Source: Vicia villosa (taxonomy: Eukaryota; Streptophyta; Magnoliopsida; Fabales; Fabaceae). Taken from it: DNA of 64,000 bases. The stretch is taken from contig NC_081185.1 of NCBI RefSeq assembly GCF_029867415.1, positions 86,277,452 through 86,341,451 of the forward strand, given 5' to 3'. This document shows positions 11,960 to 22,864 of this stretch, piece after piece (the first letter of the stretch is position 1; each line of letters starts with the position of its first letter). Under the pieces are notes generated by a model that was given only the letters and a program-made list of their open reading frames with translations, was not told where the DNA came from and did not search any database. Made by a program: the position numbers and the translations under genes.

Positions 11960-12460
11960 AAGTCAATAGATGGTAGTCTCCCTCAAAGAGATAGTTTGTT
12001 CACTTTTGGAATCCCTCAACTGAGAATCTCCTGCAGAGCAACGCTCGACAATCTTCATCAGATAAGATAGTCTGCTTCGCATTTTGGACTTCCCCAAAAG
12101 TTTGGCATTTCCCCAACAAGGTCGAGAGGTGCCACTTCTTGTCAAAGAATAATCCAGAATCTCCCAGCAGATCGACAAATGATTCCCCAACAGAATCAGT
12201 GAATGGTAGTCTTCATCCAGAAGATAGTTCATGATCCCCAGCGGAGTCAACAAATGGTAGTCTTTCCCCAAGGAAAGACAGTTTGTCTGTTAAATACTCA
12301 AGAGATCGACAAATGGTAGTTTCTTCAAACAGTTTGTCTGTTTCAGGGATGTTTAGTTCCCCACAGAGTCAATAAATGGTAGTTTTCCCCTTAAGAAAAC
12401 AGTTTGTTGATTCCCCAGGCACCAATCGACGAATGGCAGTTTTCACCCCGAAAACAGTTC
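11960..12460 (+). repeat. Degenerate hairpin repeats with flanks (C)AAATGGTA ... AGTTTG
   Basis: At least six units share the plan outer arm, ATGGTA, inner stem, loop, complementary inner stem, AGTTTG-type outer arm. Inner stems: GTCTC/GAGAT (11976, 11988), GTCTTC/GAAGAT (12209, 12220), GTCTTTCC/GGAAAGAC (12260, 12272), GTTT/AAAC (12319, 12327), GTTTTC/GAAAAC (12382, 12395) and again at 12439/12450. Outer arms also co-vary: GACAAA with TTTGTC, GACGAA with TTCGTC, GTGAA with TTCAT. Confidence 0.75.
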
Positions 12461-12545
12461 GTCCGCCTTCAGACAAAGTCATTAGCCCCTCAAAAAGCAT
12501 GGGCCCATATGACAATCTTTCAAAGATACCAGGTCAAAAGGGAAG

Positions 12546-13460
12546 ATGGCAAAGTTTCTTTATTTACCGTCAAATGGTATCTCATCTCCAAGTGCTGATG
12601 AGAAGTTTGATGAGGAAACAAACCCTCAAAGTTTCTTTATTTACCATCAAATGGTATCTCATCTCCAAGTGCTGATGAGAAGTTTGATGAGGAAACAAAC
12701 CCTCAAAGTTTCTTTATTACCGTCAAATGGTATCTCATCTCCAAGTGCTGATGAGAAGTTTGATGAGGAAACAAATCTTCAAAGTTTCTTTATTTACCAT
12801 CAAATGGTATCTCATCTCCAAGTGCTGATGAGAAGTTTGATGAGGAAACAAACCCTCAAAGTTTCTTTATTACCGTCAAATGGTATCTCATCTCCAAGTG
12901 CTGATGAGAAGTTTGATGAGGAAACAAATCTTTGAAGTTTCTTTATTTACCATCAAATGGTATCTTACCTCCAAGTGCTGGTAAGAAGTTTGATGAGGAA
13001 ACAAACCTTTGAAGTTTCTTTATTACCGTCAAATGGTATCTCATCTCCAAGTGCTGATGAGAAGTTTGATGAGGAAACAAACCTTTGAAGTTTCTTTATT
13101 ACCATCAAATGGTATCTCATCTCCAAGTGCTGATGAGAAGTTTGATGAGGAAACAAACCTTTGAAGTTTCTTTATTACCGTCAAATGGTATCTTACCTCC
13201 GAGTGCTGGTAAGAAGTTTGATGAGGAAACAAGCCCTTGAAGTTTCTTTATTACCATCAAATGGTATCTCATCTCCAAGTGCTGATGAGAAGTTTGATGA
13301 GGAAACAAAACCTCGAAGTTTCTTTATTACCATCAAATGGTATCTCATCTCCAAGTGCTGATGAGAAGTTTGATGAAGAAACAACCTTTGAAGTTTCTTT
13401 ATTTACTGTCAAATGGTATCTTACCTCCAAGTGCTGGTAAGAAGTTTGACGAGGGAACAA
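12546..13460 (+). repeat. Tandem array, unit 76-77 bases, about 12 copies, hairpin-forming
   Basis: Each unit contains GTTTCTTTATTACC, then TCAAATGGTA, then a stem-loop and GAAGTTTGATGAGGAAACAAA. In most copies the stem is CTCATC/GATGAG around the loop TCCAAGTGCT. In three copies (12964-12985, 13192-13213, 13420-13441) it is CTTACC/GGTAAG, changed on both arms so pairing is kept. Copies are highly similar, which indicates recent amplification. Open frames through the array (for example 12,546-12,935) are repeat artefacts. Confidence 0.92.
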
Positions 13461-13809
13461 ACCTTTGGAAATTTTCTCTTTATCTGAGATATTGTCCAAA
13501 CGCAACTAAGACCAGTTTCGAGATTTGGACATCCGGAACGAGAGGAGGTTGTTTACCTTTTTCTAAGTATCAACACTTAGTTAAAGAAGATGGATTGCGC
13601 ATCCTATACTGCCATCCATTCGCTATTTCTGCAGGAGTTTGTCTCCTCATCCCCCGCCAAGTGCGACAACGGGATCAAATCATGCAAAGATTTTATCAAT
13701 TACAACATCTCAGGAGCGCCCAAAATTCGGGCATTCTTTGATATTTAAGTCTCTTTTACGCAGGAGAGATTGAGATCTCAATCTCTCTCCCTCCAGATAA
13801 AAGAAACTT

Positions 13810-13822
13810 AAATAGGGGCATC
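13810..13822 (+). promoter_or_regulatory. Polypurine tract of element A
   Basis: AAATAGGGGCATC lies directly before the TGTCATACCC start of the 3' LTR. Its AGGGGCA core is the same as the minus-strand tracts of E, B and C. It would prime plus-strand DNA synthesis. Confidence 0.8.
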
Positions 13823-15374
13823 TGTCATACCCTAATTTTTGACCCCCCTGAGATGACATATCTTCAGGATTTCTCATCAGGTCAAGACAAGTACCCAGAG
13901 CAGTCATTTCTCCATCTGGTACCTAATCAAGGATGCTCAAAGACAAGAAAGCTCAGGCAAAGGATCAATCAATACAAAGACTAGTCTCTAATACAATCAT
14001 GGGGCTCAAAAACTTCACTTTTCTCATCTATGATTGATTAGACATCCAGTCATATGAGTACAGGTTTACTCAGGTCACCAGACTAGGGTTTTGAGCCTAT
14101 CAAGGACTAAAATCAGGGATCACATTTGGGAAACCCTAAAAAACCTCAGAGGGTCATTCAAAGACATCAATCATCTTCAAATAACTCATATTACAAAGTC
14201 TACTGGACATCACACTTCAATTCAAAGTCTACAGTCATTACTTTCACATGGTCGACAAGTTAGGGTTTTGACCTAATTCACCAAGATAGTTGACTTCTGA
14301 TCAGGGCATGAATCCAAAACTCAAGACATGATTCAAGGATCTCTACTACCTCCATATAATCCATTTATATCATCCATTTGGGGAGAAGATCTTATTTCTA
14401 CACAAAAACCCAAAAATTCACTTTGTCAGGAAAAAGTCAACTGTGAAGGATCATCATTGACTTTTAAGGTTTTTGGTCAAAAATTGACTTTCAAAGATCA
14501 ATATCATCAATATATGGATGTCAAAGTCATTTGGCCAAAGAAATTCAAAGAAATTCATCAAGGAGCGAAAAGTCGGGAATTAGGGTTTTTGAAGGCATGG
14601 TGAGATCTCAAAATTTCACCTACACAACTCAAAAAACTTCCAACATGAAAGTTGTAGATCTTGCCAAATAAAACAACATCTTACAAGGGAACTTTTTTCA
14701 AAAGATCAACCATTTATGAAGTTTTGGAGATTTTGAAGTTTAGGTCATAAACACTTAGAAATTTTTCTAAGTGTTTTAACCTAGTTTTCTTCCAACTTTG
14801 GCCTCATTTTTCACAAATTTCCCAAAGGATTCTGAAGAAGACATAAACTAATGATTTAAAGTAGATGTTTAGGGCTTTCCAAATTGTGTTCAACCTTCTC
14901 AAAATTCAATTTGAGCTAAGAGTTATGCTTGTTCAAAGTTGGCCTCATGAAGTGAAATTATAGGTCATGCATCATTTTGGAACTTTGAAATTTTGTGCAC
15001 ATGACCTCAAATGCAGATGCTACATGACCCATAATACATCTGCAAACATGCCATGCATTCATTTTCACCATGCCATAAGAATTGAAGAAGATTCTAAAAA
15101 CAAGAACATGTGATTATGTAATGATTACATTTGTGAATTTATGGCAAATTGATGAATCACCCAAGGAATCTTCTCACCAACCAATTAGAGCTCATTTCTG
15201 GCTCAGAATTGTCCCCTAAGATCAAGCAAAATCGAGGGCTAGGGGATTGATCAAATGGAATCAAAATTCTCATCATTGCATAAGAGATATTTGCAAATTT
15301 CCTTCATGGCTAAGAAAGCAAATCAACTTCACTAAGGAAGCTCACTCCTCTGCAGCTATACTGATCCATTTGCC

Positions 15375-15382
15375 TATAAATA
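15375..15382 (+). promoter_or_regulatory. TATA box of the element A 3' LTR
   Basis: TATAAATA in the context TTTGCCTATAAATACAGATG, followed by CACCAAAGCAACCATATTACTTGC. This matches the 5' LTR promoter at 5426 in sequence and context. Read-out transcription from here would run rightward toward element B. Confidence 0.65.
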
Positions 15383-16319
15383 CAGATGCATTCCTCATTC
15401 AAAAAGACACCAAAGCAACCATATTACTTGCTTTCTCTTTCTCTTCTCTTGTTCATTGTTTTTCAAAGTTCTTTGGCAAGAAGAATCGATTTCTTCAAAC
15501 CAGAGCTTATCTTTGGGAAGTGAGCATTCTAACATCTCAAGGGAGGTCATTTGAGGTGATCCAAGCACCTGGATCACTTCTGTAGGTGGAGGAACACCAT
15601 TGTTGCTCTCACTTTGGAGCATTTGCAGTTGGAGGTCCATGGAGTGATTCAGAAGGTTTCAAGGCAAGCCAATCATCCAGGCACACTCCTCAGGTCATAG
15701 TGAAGCTAACCAGATGGCTGCAGCTCATCTGTAACTCGAGAATCAACACCCTCCATGTTCACTTGAAGCTGAAATCGAGGGAGGTCCATAGAACAATTCA
15801 GAAGGATTCAGGCTATAATAAACATCCAGTTAGCATCGTTGAGTCTCAGGGAAGCTATTGAGATCATTCATTCAAGCCCAGGTGCTCTCAATCATCCTCA
15901 CGACCTCCATTTTCAGAGGTAAGTTTCTGAACTCCACCTCTTTAATTTAAGTACTCTTTGTGTTAAAGCTCGATTCTATCTTGTTCAGCATCATCAGAGG
16001 ATTGAAAACCCTCTATCATTATTCATTTATTCATCTTGTGCATCATTTAATTTTAAAATTAGGGTTTATGTGTTCTTCGTGTTCATAATGAAATTCGTTA
16101 GTTACACTTAGAATAAATGAATTCTGAGCCCATAATCATGTTCCTTGTCCAAAAACGAGTGAGATTGATGTTTACATCATGCCATTTAGTTGAGAAACCA
16201 GAGAGTTAGGAATTTGAAAATCTGAAGCTCGAGGAAGAAGATGAACATGGCGCGCGTAAAATTTGAATTTCCTGGCTTATTTGAAAATATAATATATTGA
16301 GTGTATATAGTTAACAAGC

Positions 16320-16393
16320 TGCGCGCGCAGCTCAGTTGGTTAAGTTTTGAAATGTGATCATGAAGGGCGTGGGTTCGAACCTCTCTAGGGCCA
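16320..16393 (+). other. tRNA-like sequence inside the A 3' LTR
   Basis: The stretch has an A-box-like GCTCAGTTGGTTAAG at 16,330 and a perfect B-box-like GGGTTCGAACC at 16,371-16,381, spaced as in a tRNA gene. The T arm pairs only partly (GTGGG with CTCTC), and the ends (GCGCGCG and TAGGGCC) do not form an acceptor stem. It is therefore not a functional tRNA. It lies in the same orientation as LTR transcription. A tRNA-derived SINE fragment is the main alternative. Confidence 0.55.
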
Positions 16394-17499
16394 AACCAAT
16401 TTTTTAGCACCCATTTTCATTTCTTTTTTTACAAACTTCACACAATTAATAAACTTATCAAATCAAATCATTTTTACTTCATTTTTTACACACTTGCTAT
16501 TTAATATACTTACTTTGTGAATAATCAAAAAAAATCATAAAAATATTATTTATTTCATGTATTTTAATTAGGTCTAAAATAGTATATTTTAAAGGTTTTC
16601 TTAAATACTTTAAAATATATATTTTCATTTTGTTTTAACCTAATTACTTTGTGAATAATTTTATGATAAAACCCTAATTGTTTAGGTCTTAATTAAGTAA
16701 AAATCTTTATTTTTTATCTTAATTAAGTTGACTTTTTGTCAATATTCAAAACTGTTTTCAATCTCTGATTAAACGGATGATTAAGGTTTTCAAACAACAA
16801 AACCTTGCATCATTCCAAATCATTTTTCAAACTGCTTTTACACCAGTACTGTAAAGTACTGGGCCTCTAATAGAGTGTAAGTCCCAAAAACCTTCTCTTC
16901 TTAGCTTGTTTTCAAAACTGTATTTTCAAAATCTTCTTTCTGTTTTCAAAAACATTCTTCTGGTATTTGAAGGGCATTATTCCCGGTGAAACTCTTCAGA
17001 TACCTATGTGACCTTTGTCCATCTTCACTTCTTCTGTTTTCAAAAACCATTAACTGTTTATCATATATACTCAACTGTTATCAACAAAACAACAAAAATA
17101 CTGTTGAGGCTCTGTACATACTTCTTCAATGGCCTCCACTCCATCCAGGTTAGGCTTTACAAGCTTTCAATTTACAGTCTTTGTTTAAATTACTGTCAAA
17201 TATAAACTGTGCATATATTAGTTTAGAGCTACGTTTGAGTGTAAACCCTAGGACAGTTAAACTATATATATATATTAGGAATATGACCTAGGATTGAGAA
17301 TGTCTTCCCGGTGAAGGCTCTTTCCTAATTAGAGATCTGTAGTTCAAACCCCCAAGATGAATTATTCCCGGTGAAACATCTTGGCAAAAACCTTAGAATC
17401 CAAATAATAGGACACATCCACCCAAAGAGGAATTATTCCCGGTGAAACCTCTTACCCATTTGCTTAGAGCCAAAATAAGTTCAAAACTACCTAAGCTTT

Positions 17500-18760
17500 C
17501 TCTTGTGCTATAACAAGGACCCTCGATTAGCCTCCTCTTGGGCTTTGTACAAGGACCCACAGGCTTCTTAAAAGCATTTCCAGCTTCCTCTTGAGCTTGT
17601 ATACAAGGACCCATCAGGTTTCTTATAAACATAGGAACAGGTCTTTAGTCACCTTTTAGCCTACCCTGGTGAGTTTCTTCCAATTTAAAACCAGACTTTA
17701 AACAAGCTAAGTTTGTCTCAATTTCACATTGAGTACATTTTTGGAATGAGAGACATGGACAGTCTCTGTCACCCTCATCTTCATCAATCTTCCTTAGCAG
17801 AGTCTAGGATCCATGTTTGGTCATCCTCAGCATTGAGTCAGCCTTCATCTTGGGCTTTAAACAAGAAGTCTCCACTAGATAATCTTTCTGCCAATCTTTT
17901 CATCCTTTAATAATTAATGGAGTGCTACCCAAATTTATTCTTTCAAAACCCCTGGAAAGGGTTAGCCTCCAAAATTAATTAATAAATAATTTCATTCTCT
18001 TAGGAGATAATTTCCCCAAAAGAGTCAAAACCCCTGGAAAGGGTCAGCCTCCAAAAAACATGATAAAGTCAGTCTTTTAACAGACAAATTCACCGGCTGA
18101 GTCAAATCCCTGGAAAGGGTTAGCTTCCAAAGAAAAACAGTCTTTTAATAAATAAAACCTCCTCAGTAGAGTCAAAACCAACAAAAACAGTTAGCCTCAA
18201 CCTTGGGCTTCATACAAGGCACCCAAACAATAAAACTCCCCTGTCAAGAGTCAGCCTCAACCTTGGGCATTGTACAAGGCAGATAATAGAGTCTCCCCAG
18301 TGAGTTCTTCATCACTCAGTAGCCACAACCTTGGGCTTTGTACAAGGCAGATAAACCATATCTTTCATGTGTCAAAGATTCCTAACACTTAGGATCTTTC
18401 CCCATATAGTCATCCATACTTAATTCATTTAAGAGTCCGCCACAACCTTGGGCTTTGTACAAGGCATAAAATAATGTTTTCCCCTAGCTAGAGTTAGCCA
18501 CAACCTTGGGCTTTATACAAGGCACATAAAATAGAGTCATTATCCTCAACAGTTAGCCACAACCTTGGGCCTTGTACAAGGCACACAAATAGAGTCTCCC
18601 TAAGTAGAGTCAGCCTCAATTCTGGGCTTTGTACAGAACACAAAAATCCCCTGTAATTAATTCCCAGTGGAGTCATCTCCCAGAGTCAATAATATTAATT
18701 AATCAATCAAAAAAAGCCTCAAGCTTGGGCCTCATACAAGCCAGCTAAAGTCAAATCTTT
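17500..18760 (+). repeat. Degenerate repeats with CCTTGGGCTTTGTACAAGG core
   Basis: About a dozen irregular units of 50-70 bases contain a core CCTTGGGCTTTGTACAAGG, whose ends CCTTG and CAAGG are complementary. Between cores lie GAGTC, TCCCC and AACCCCTGGAAAGGGTTAGCC motifs. The cluster lies in the 3' LTR of A and is related to the shorter cluster at 8,615-8,890 in the 5' LTR. Confidence 0.7.
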
Positions 18761-19550
18761 TATACAGTAGATAGACATAGCTTATCTCCATAAAGAGATA
18801 TTTTTACTACTCTACCACATTCAAACAAACAAACATTTCATTTCAATTTTAATCAAGTCTCCCATTTAGGATTTTGAAAGGCATGAGCTGGCAGTAAAAC
18901 CCAGACATGTGGTAACTTTCCCTAATTTGGATGAGCATCTTTCTTTCATTTAAGAGGCATTTGACTGGTATACTTGCACATACACAAGTAAGGTCCCCCT
19001 CTTGAATGAAATGAATTCAGTTATTCTGTCACTCCTTTAAATGTTTGTGGTAGAATAGTATTAATACCTCTCTGTAGGCATGAGGTACACAAGGAATCTC
19101 AGCGAGCTAATAAAATACCAAAAATAGTCAGTCTGTCTATCTGTCTGTCTTTTCAAAATAATTCAATTCCCTCTCCTAATACAAAGGAGAAACTTTCCCA
19201 ATCATTAGCAATAAACACAAACACAAATGACACAGAGAAGGTTCCTGTAGAGTACTACAGATATGTAGGGTGTTTAAACACTTCCCTATGTATAACCGAC
19301 CTCCCGGACTCCAGAATTTCTAGTCTAGGTGTAAATCCCCACACTTAGCAAACTCCTAGGGTTTAGTTGAGATCTTTTTTTCCCTTTCCTACTCGTAGGA
19401 CAAATAAGAAAGTTCGTGTGATATCGTAGGAAGAACTGAAATAAAATTCATCCCACCACGGGCGCATTCTCCTTCCAAATTTCGCGTGAAGGGTTTAGCG
19501 TGCCGTCCTCCCAAGTGAAACGGGGAGGTAAAAGAAAACGACACCACACC

Positions 19551-21835
19551 TTGTACCTCAATCTTCTGCAGAAAATTAAAGATTCTTGGATGACTCATGC
19601 TTAGAAACTAAGCTATCCATTATCCTTCCATTTTCCATTTTCATTTAATCTTAAAATAGGATAAAATTAAACCAAAAATGGATAAAAATGGTGTGGGCTT
19701 TGTCTTGGTCGTGGGAGGCCAATAATATCATGGCAAACATGTTTGAACCATGAAAACTTGGCCCCATTTGGAAAAAATACGTTTTTGAGCAATGTTGGTT
19801 TTATGCATTTTCCCAAAATTTAGCCAACTTCAACAAGGTGTAAATCCCTCAATTTTTGTCATATGAAGGAGATCTTGCACTTTTTGGAAACCTCAAAGAG
19901 TCCTATAACCAATGTCTTTGGTCTCATGTCAAAATGACTTTTGATGCTCCTTGTGTGTCCTTTTGAAAAAAGTGTCTTTTTGTTGACTTTGAAAATGACC
20001 TGTAATGTCTTTGTTCATATTTTTCAAATGGTGAATGTAATGACCATGGGATCAATTGCATTTGAAAGATAATTGAATTTCCTTCAAAATGAGCTTTGGT
20101 TTGAACTTTTTGGATGAAGGATGAGAGAGTTATGACCAGTCAAAATTCAGTTGACTTTTTAGGAAAAAACCCTAATTTTGAATCTTAGGGTTTTGTTGAT
20201 TTTTGATCTTTCCTTGATGAATTATGATCATCCAATGATCAAATGATGAATCCTTTGACAAAATATGGATGTTGACAAAAAATTTCATTTTTGACTGTCT
20301 GTTGACTTTTTTGGTCAAACGGGTCGTCTGTTGACTGTTTGAGCTGCTGACGGTGCGTCTGAGTGAATTGAAGTTTGAAAATTTGTATGATGGTACTTTG
20401 AGATATATGGAGTTCCATGAAATCCATTTGAAGTCTCAAAAACTTGTTTCTCCTGAAAAAACAAGAAACCCTAGTCATGGACTGTTTATGTAGGAGACAG
20501 TTAAGCGTACCTGATTTGTGTGCAGTACTGAGTCTCTGCTAATCATGTGATATTCAGAAGACTTCTAGGAAAAAAATCTTGGAATTTTGAAATGCAAAAG
20601 TTTGATTTGATTGATGGTACAAAACACGGAGAATTGTACTGTCAGCAGTTTGACTGTCAACTGACTGTTCAGGCATTAATGCAGCAGTTAGAGTGAAAAA
20701 TCAACAGTCAAAGTTAATTTTCTTTTTGTTGTTTTTTTTTGTTTTATATGAAAGATGAAAGTTTATTTACATGACTTGTTAAAAAAACACAGACATAATA
20801 AATAACTATTATTTACTGTACGCGAGCAAAATTACCGATAATAACCCTGAAAATAATTTAATGCACAGAAAAATGAATATTTGACTGGCAGAAAACACAC
20901 AAAATATTATCTGAATAATTAAGCAACAATATAACAAATAGTACAACATTTAATACTGACAGTACAAATATTACATACTATAATGAACAGTACGACGAGT
21001 AAACGGTACATTTAAGAAAATAAGAGATACGGCAAACTTTAAGAATGACGATTAATAACCCATGCTATGACCAACAGAAAATTGATGATCGGGAGTGTAA
21101 CCATCGCAGGTCCACATTTTTCAGGACTATGCAGACAGAAGAAGGACATGATCACCGTAGCAATGGTGATGACCATAAGAAAACATGTTTCCATCCGCTT
21201 CGCCATTTTGCCGGGGAGGAAGAGAGAATGGATATGAAGTAGAAATTTGAAAAATGATTTAGAATTTGATGTGAGATTTTATGAAAAAAAATGAGAGGTA
21301 TTTATAGAATGAAAAGAAGGATAGAGACGTTGGGGAATGAAGTGATTCCGTACAAAAGGAAAATTTGAGTGGAAGTAAGATTTGAAAGAAAGTGTATGAT
21401 AGTGTTGGGAAAAAGAGAGATGTGTAGAATAAAGTTAAGATTTGATTTTTGAAAAAGAGATTTTGAAAATAATGGAATATAGTACAAAAGTTAGTGGGAA
21501 ACAAAAATTAATAATAATTTACTTGTTACCAGTACAGTCTGAATCCCGGACTCTGCGCCTGCAAAAGATTTAACTCTGTACCAATTGCGTCAGTACTACT
21601 TATCTGTAAATAAATATCAAATAAATAGCGTGTGTGAAGTAATAAACAGTAACTGGCGTTTGCGTAAGAATAAATTTAACAGCGAGCCAAAATACTGTAT
21701 AAGAAAAGTTCTAAAAACTAAGTACTTCATATGTCAGGATATTTATGAAATAAAAATCCATGATTACATGAGACTCTTAATTTTTAGATTGGAGTTTTCT
21801 TGAAAAAAGATGCGGGCAAATTTTGGGGTATAACA
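19551..21835 (-). mobile_element. Element B: 3' LTR, truncated to 2.3 kb
   Basis: It matches 35,949-38,236 of the B 5' LTR almost base for base. By eye there are about two dozen substitutions and a few small indels (a 7-base duplication near 19,632 and a missing 12-base repeat near 21,460), so about 1% divergence. Its minus-strand start TGTTATACCCCAAAATTTG is at 21835, next to the polypurine tract. The remaining LTR half, matching 33,574-35,948, is missing: the sequence switches at 19,551 to the damaged end of A. The low divergence indicates a fairly recent insertion. Confidence 0.93.
21299..21306 (-). promoter_or_regulatory. TATA box in the B 3' LTR
   Basis: On the minus strand TATAAATA occurs in the context CATTCTATAAATACCTCTCA. 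The same site is at 37688-37695 in the 5' LTR. It would drive leftward transcription from a solo or 3' LTR. Confidence 0.6.
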
Positions 21836-21848
21836 GTTGCCCCTATTC
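21836..21848 (-). promoter_or_regulatory. Polypurine tract of element B
   Basis: On the minus strand GAATAGGGGCAAC immediately precedes the TGTTATACC start of the 3' LTR. The AGGGGCA core is shared with A, C and E. Confidence 0.85.
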
Positions 21849-22104
21849 AATCTTCTTAAACCTGGAGAGATTGTCTGAAATCTGAAGGTGGAAGATGATT
21901 GAATATTTTAGATGCCCTGAAAATTTGCACTTACCTCCATCGGGAGTGATGTTGGAATTTGTCTTTGAATGTTGTCTGAGAAATGTGGTTGGAAGATTGA
22001 ATCATTACCTGAGATGGGCTTTCAGATGCCATCTGGGAATTGTGTTTGATGGTTTGTTCACCAGAATGAATCCATTGATTATTTCTTGATGAAGGATTTG
22101 AGAA

Positions 22105-22441
22105 CCTCTGCGTCTACCGTTTCGGAACCGTCCAAGGTTACCGTTTTAAGTCTAGGAGGATGATCGTTACGGAACTGTCCAAAGTTTTTCCGCTTTAGAT
22201 TTTGAAAGTTGATCGTTGTGGAACCGTCTGAGGTATCAGCTTTAGATCTTCGATGGTAGATCGTTCTGGAACCGTCTGAGGTATCAGCTTTAGATCTTCG
22301 ATGGTAGATCGTTCTAGAACCGTCTGAGGTATCAGCTTTAGATCTTCGATGGTAGATCGTTCTGGAACCGTCTGAGGTATCAGCTTTAGATCTTCGATGG
22401 TAGATCGTTCTGGAACCGTCTGAGGTATCAGCTTTAGATCT
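22105..22441. repeat. Tandem array, unit 48 bases, in the B 3' UTR
   Basis: The unit GGTAGATCGTTCTGGAACCG plus TCTGAGGTATCAGCTTTAGATCTTCGAT is repeated four times with almost no change (about 22,250-22,441). More divergent copies precede it (22,105-22,250) with TTACGGAACTGTCC and TTGTGGAACCGTCT variants. The gradient from degenerate to uniform copies suggests growth of the array from one end. Confidence 0.9.
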
Positions 22442-22740
22442 TTGTTGCTTGTTTTTTGAGTTGATAAGTGATTTGAAAGGAGAGATCTCTTCAGAATGAA
22501 TCCTTGGCTTGATTATATCTGAGAGGACTGCTTATTTGAATAGAGTTCAAGGGGAACACTGTATGTGATTGAGAACATCTTTGTTGAAGACATCCGTCTG
22601 CCTGAAAAATCAAGTTAGTGATATGCAATGTTTATGATGCATGTAATGCATGAGATTCTCTAACTAAAGGAGAAATATGCATGTTATGTATGCGTTTGTC
22701 ATGAAACATTATATGCTGTGTATGAATATGCGTATGACGT

Positions 22741-22864
22741 ATGATGTATGATGTATGATGTATGATGTATGATGTATGATGTATGATGTATGATGTATGA
22801 TGTATGATGTATGATGTATGATGTATGATGTATGATGTATGATGTATGATGTATGATGTATGAT
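22741..22864. repeat. Perfect heptanucleotide microsatellite (ATGATGT)n
   Basis: About 17-18 uninterrupted copies of ATGATGT, with imperfect copies just to the left (TATGACG, TATGCG). Perfect arrays of this length are usually polymorphic between individuals. Confidence 0.95.

Larger units (their letters stand above)
11111..13809 (+). mobile_element. Element A: 3' untranslated internal region
   Basis: This runs from the hairpin block to the polypurine tract. 11,111-11,940 shows nothing I recognise. 11,960-12,460 holds degenerate hairpin units and 12,546-13,460 a regular tandem array (separate entries). Small open frames here are products of the repeats. The position between the pol stop and the 3' LTR is the hypervariable 3' UTR known for Ogre elements. 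Confidence 0.75.
13823..19550 (+). mobile_element. Element A: 3' LTR, divergent from the 5' LTR and damaged at its end
   Basis: It begins with TGTCATACCCTAATTTTTGACC after the polypurine tract. Blocks at 14,090-14,340 align with 4,083-4,340 of the 5' LTR at roughly three-quarters identity by eye, and the TATA region and the terminal block at 19,262-19,320 also match. The expected end (TTTTTCGCCCGCGACA in the 5' LTR) is absent: at about 19,550 the sequence passes into the 3' LTR of element B. The high divergence means either an old insertion or two elements joined by the gap. Confidence 0.75.

Noticed and set aside
12546..12935. 129-residue open frame
   Set aside because: It is a translation of the 76-77-base tandem array; the reverse strand and other frames are equally open.
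12546..13460. CRISPR-like array
   Set aside because: The units are contiguous without unique spacers, and the DNA is a plant nuclear retrotransposon.
16320..16393. Functional tRNA gene
   Set aside because: The acceptor stem does not pair and the D and T arms are imperfect, so only a tRNA-like origin is claimed.
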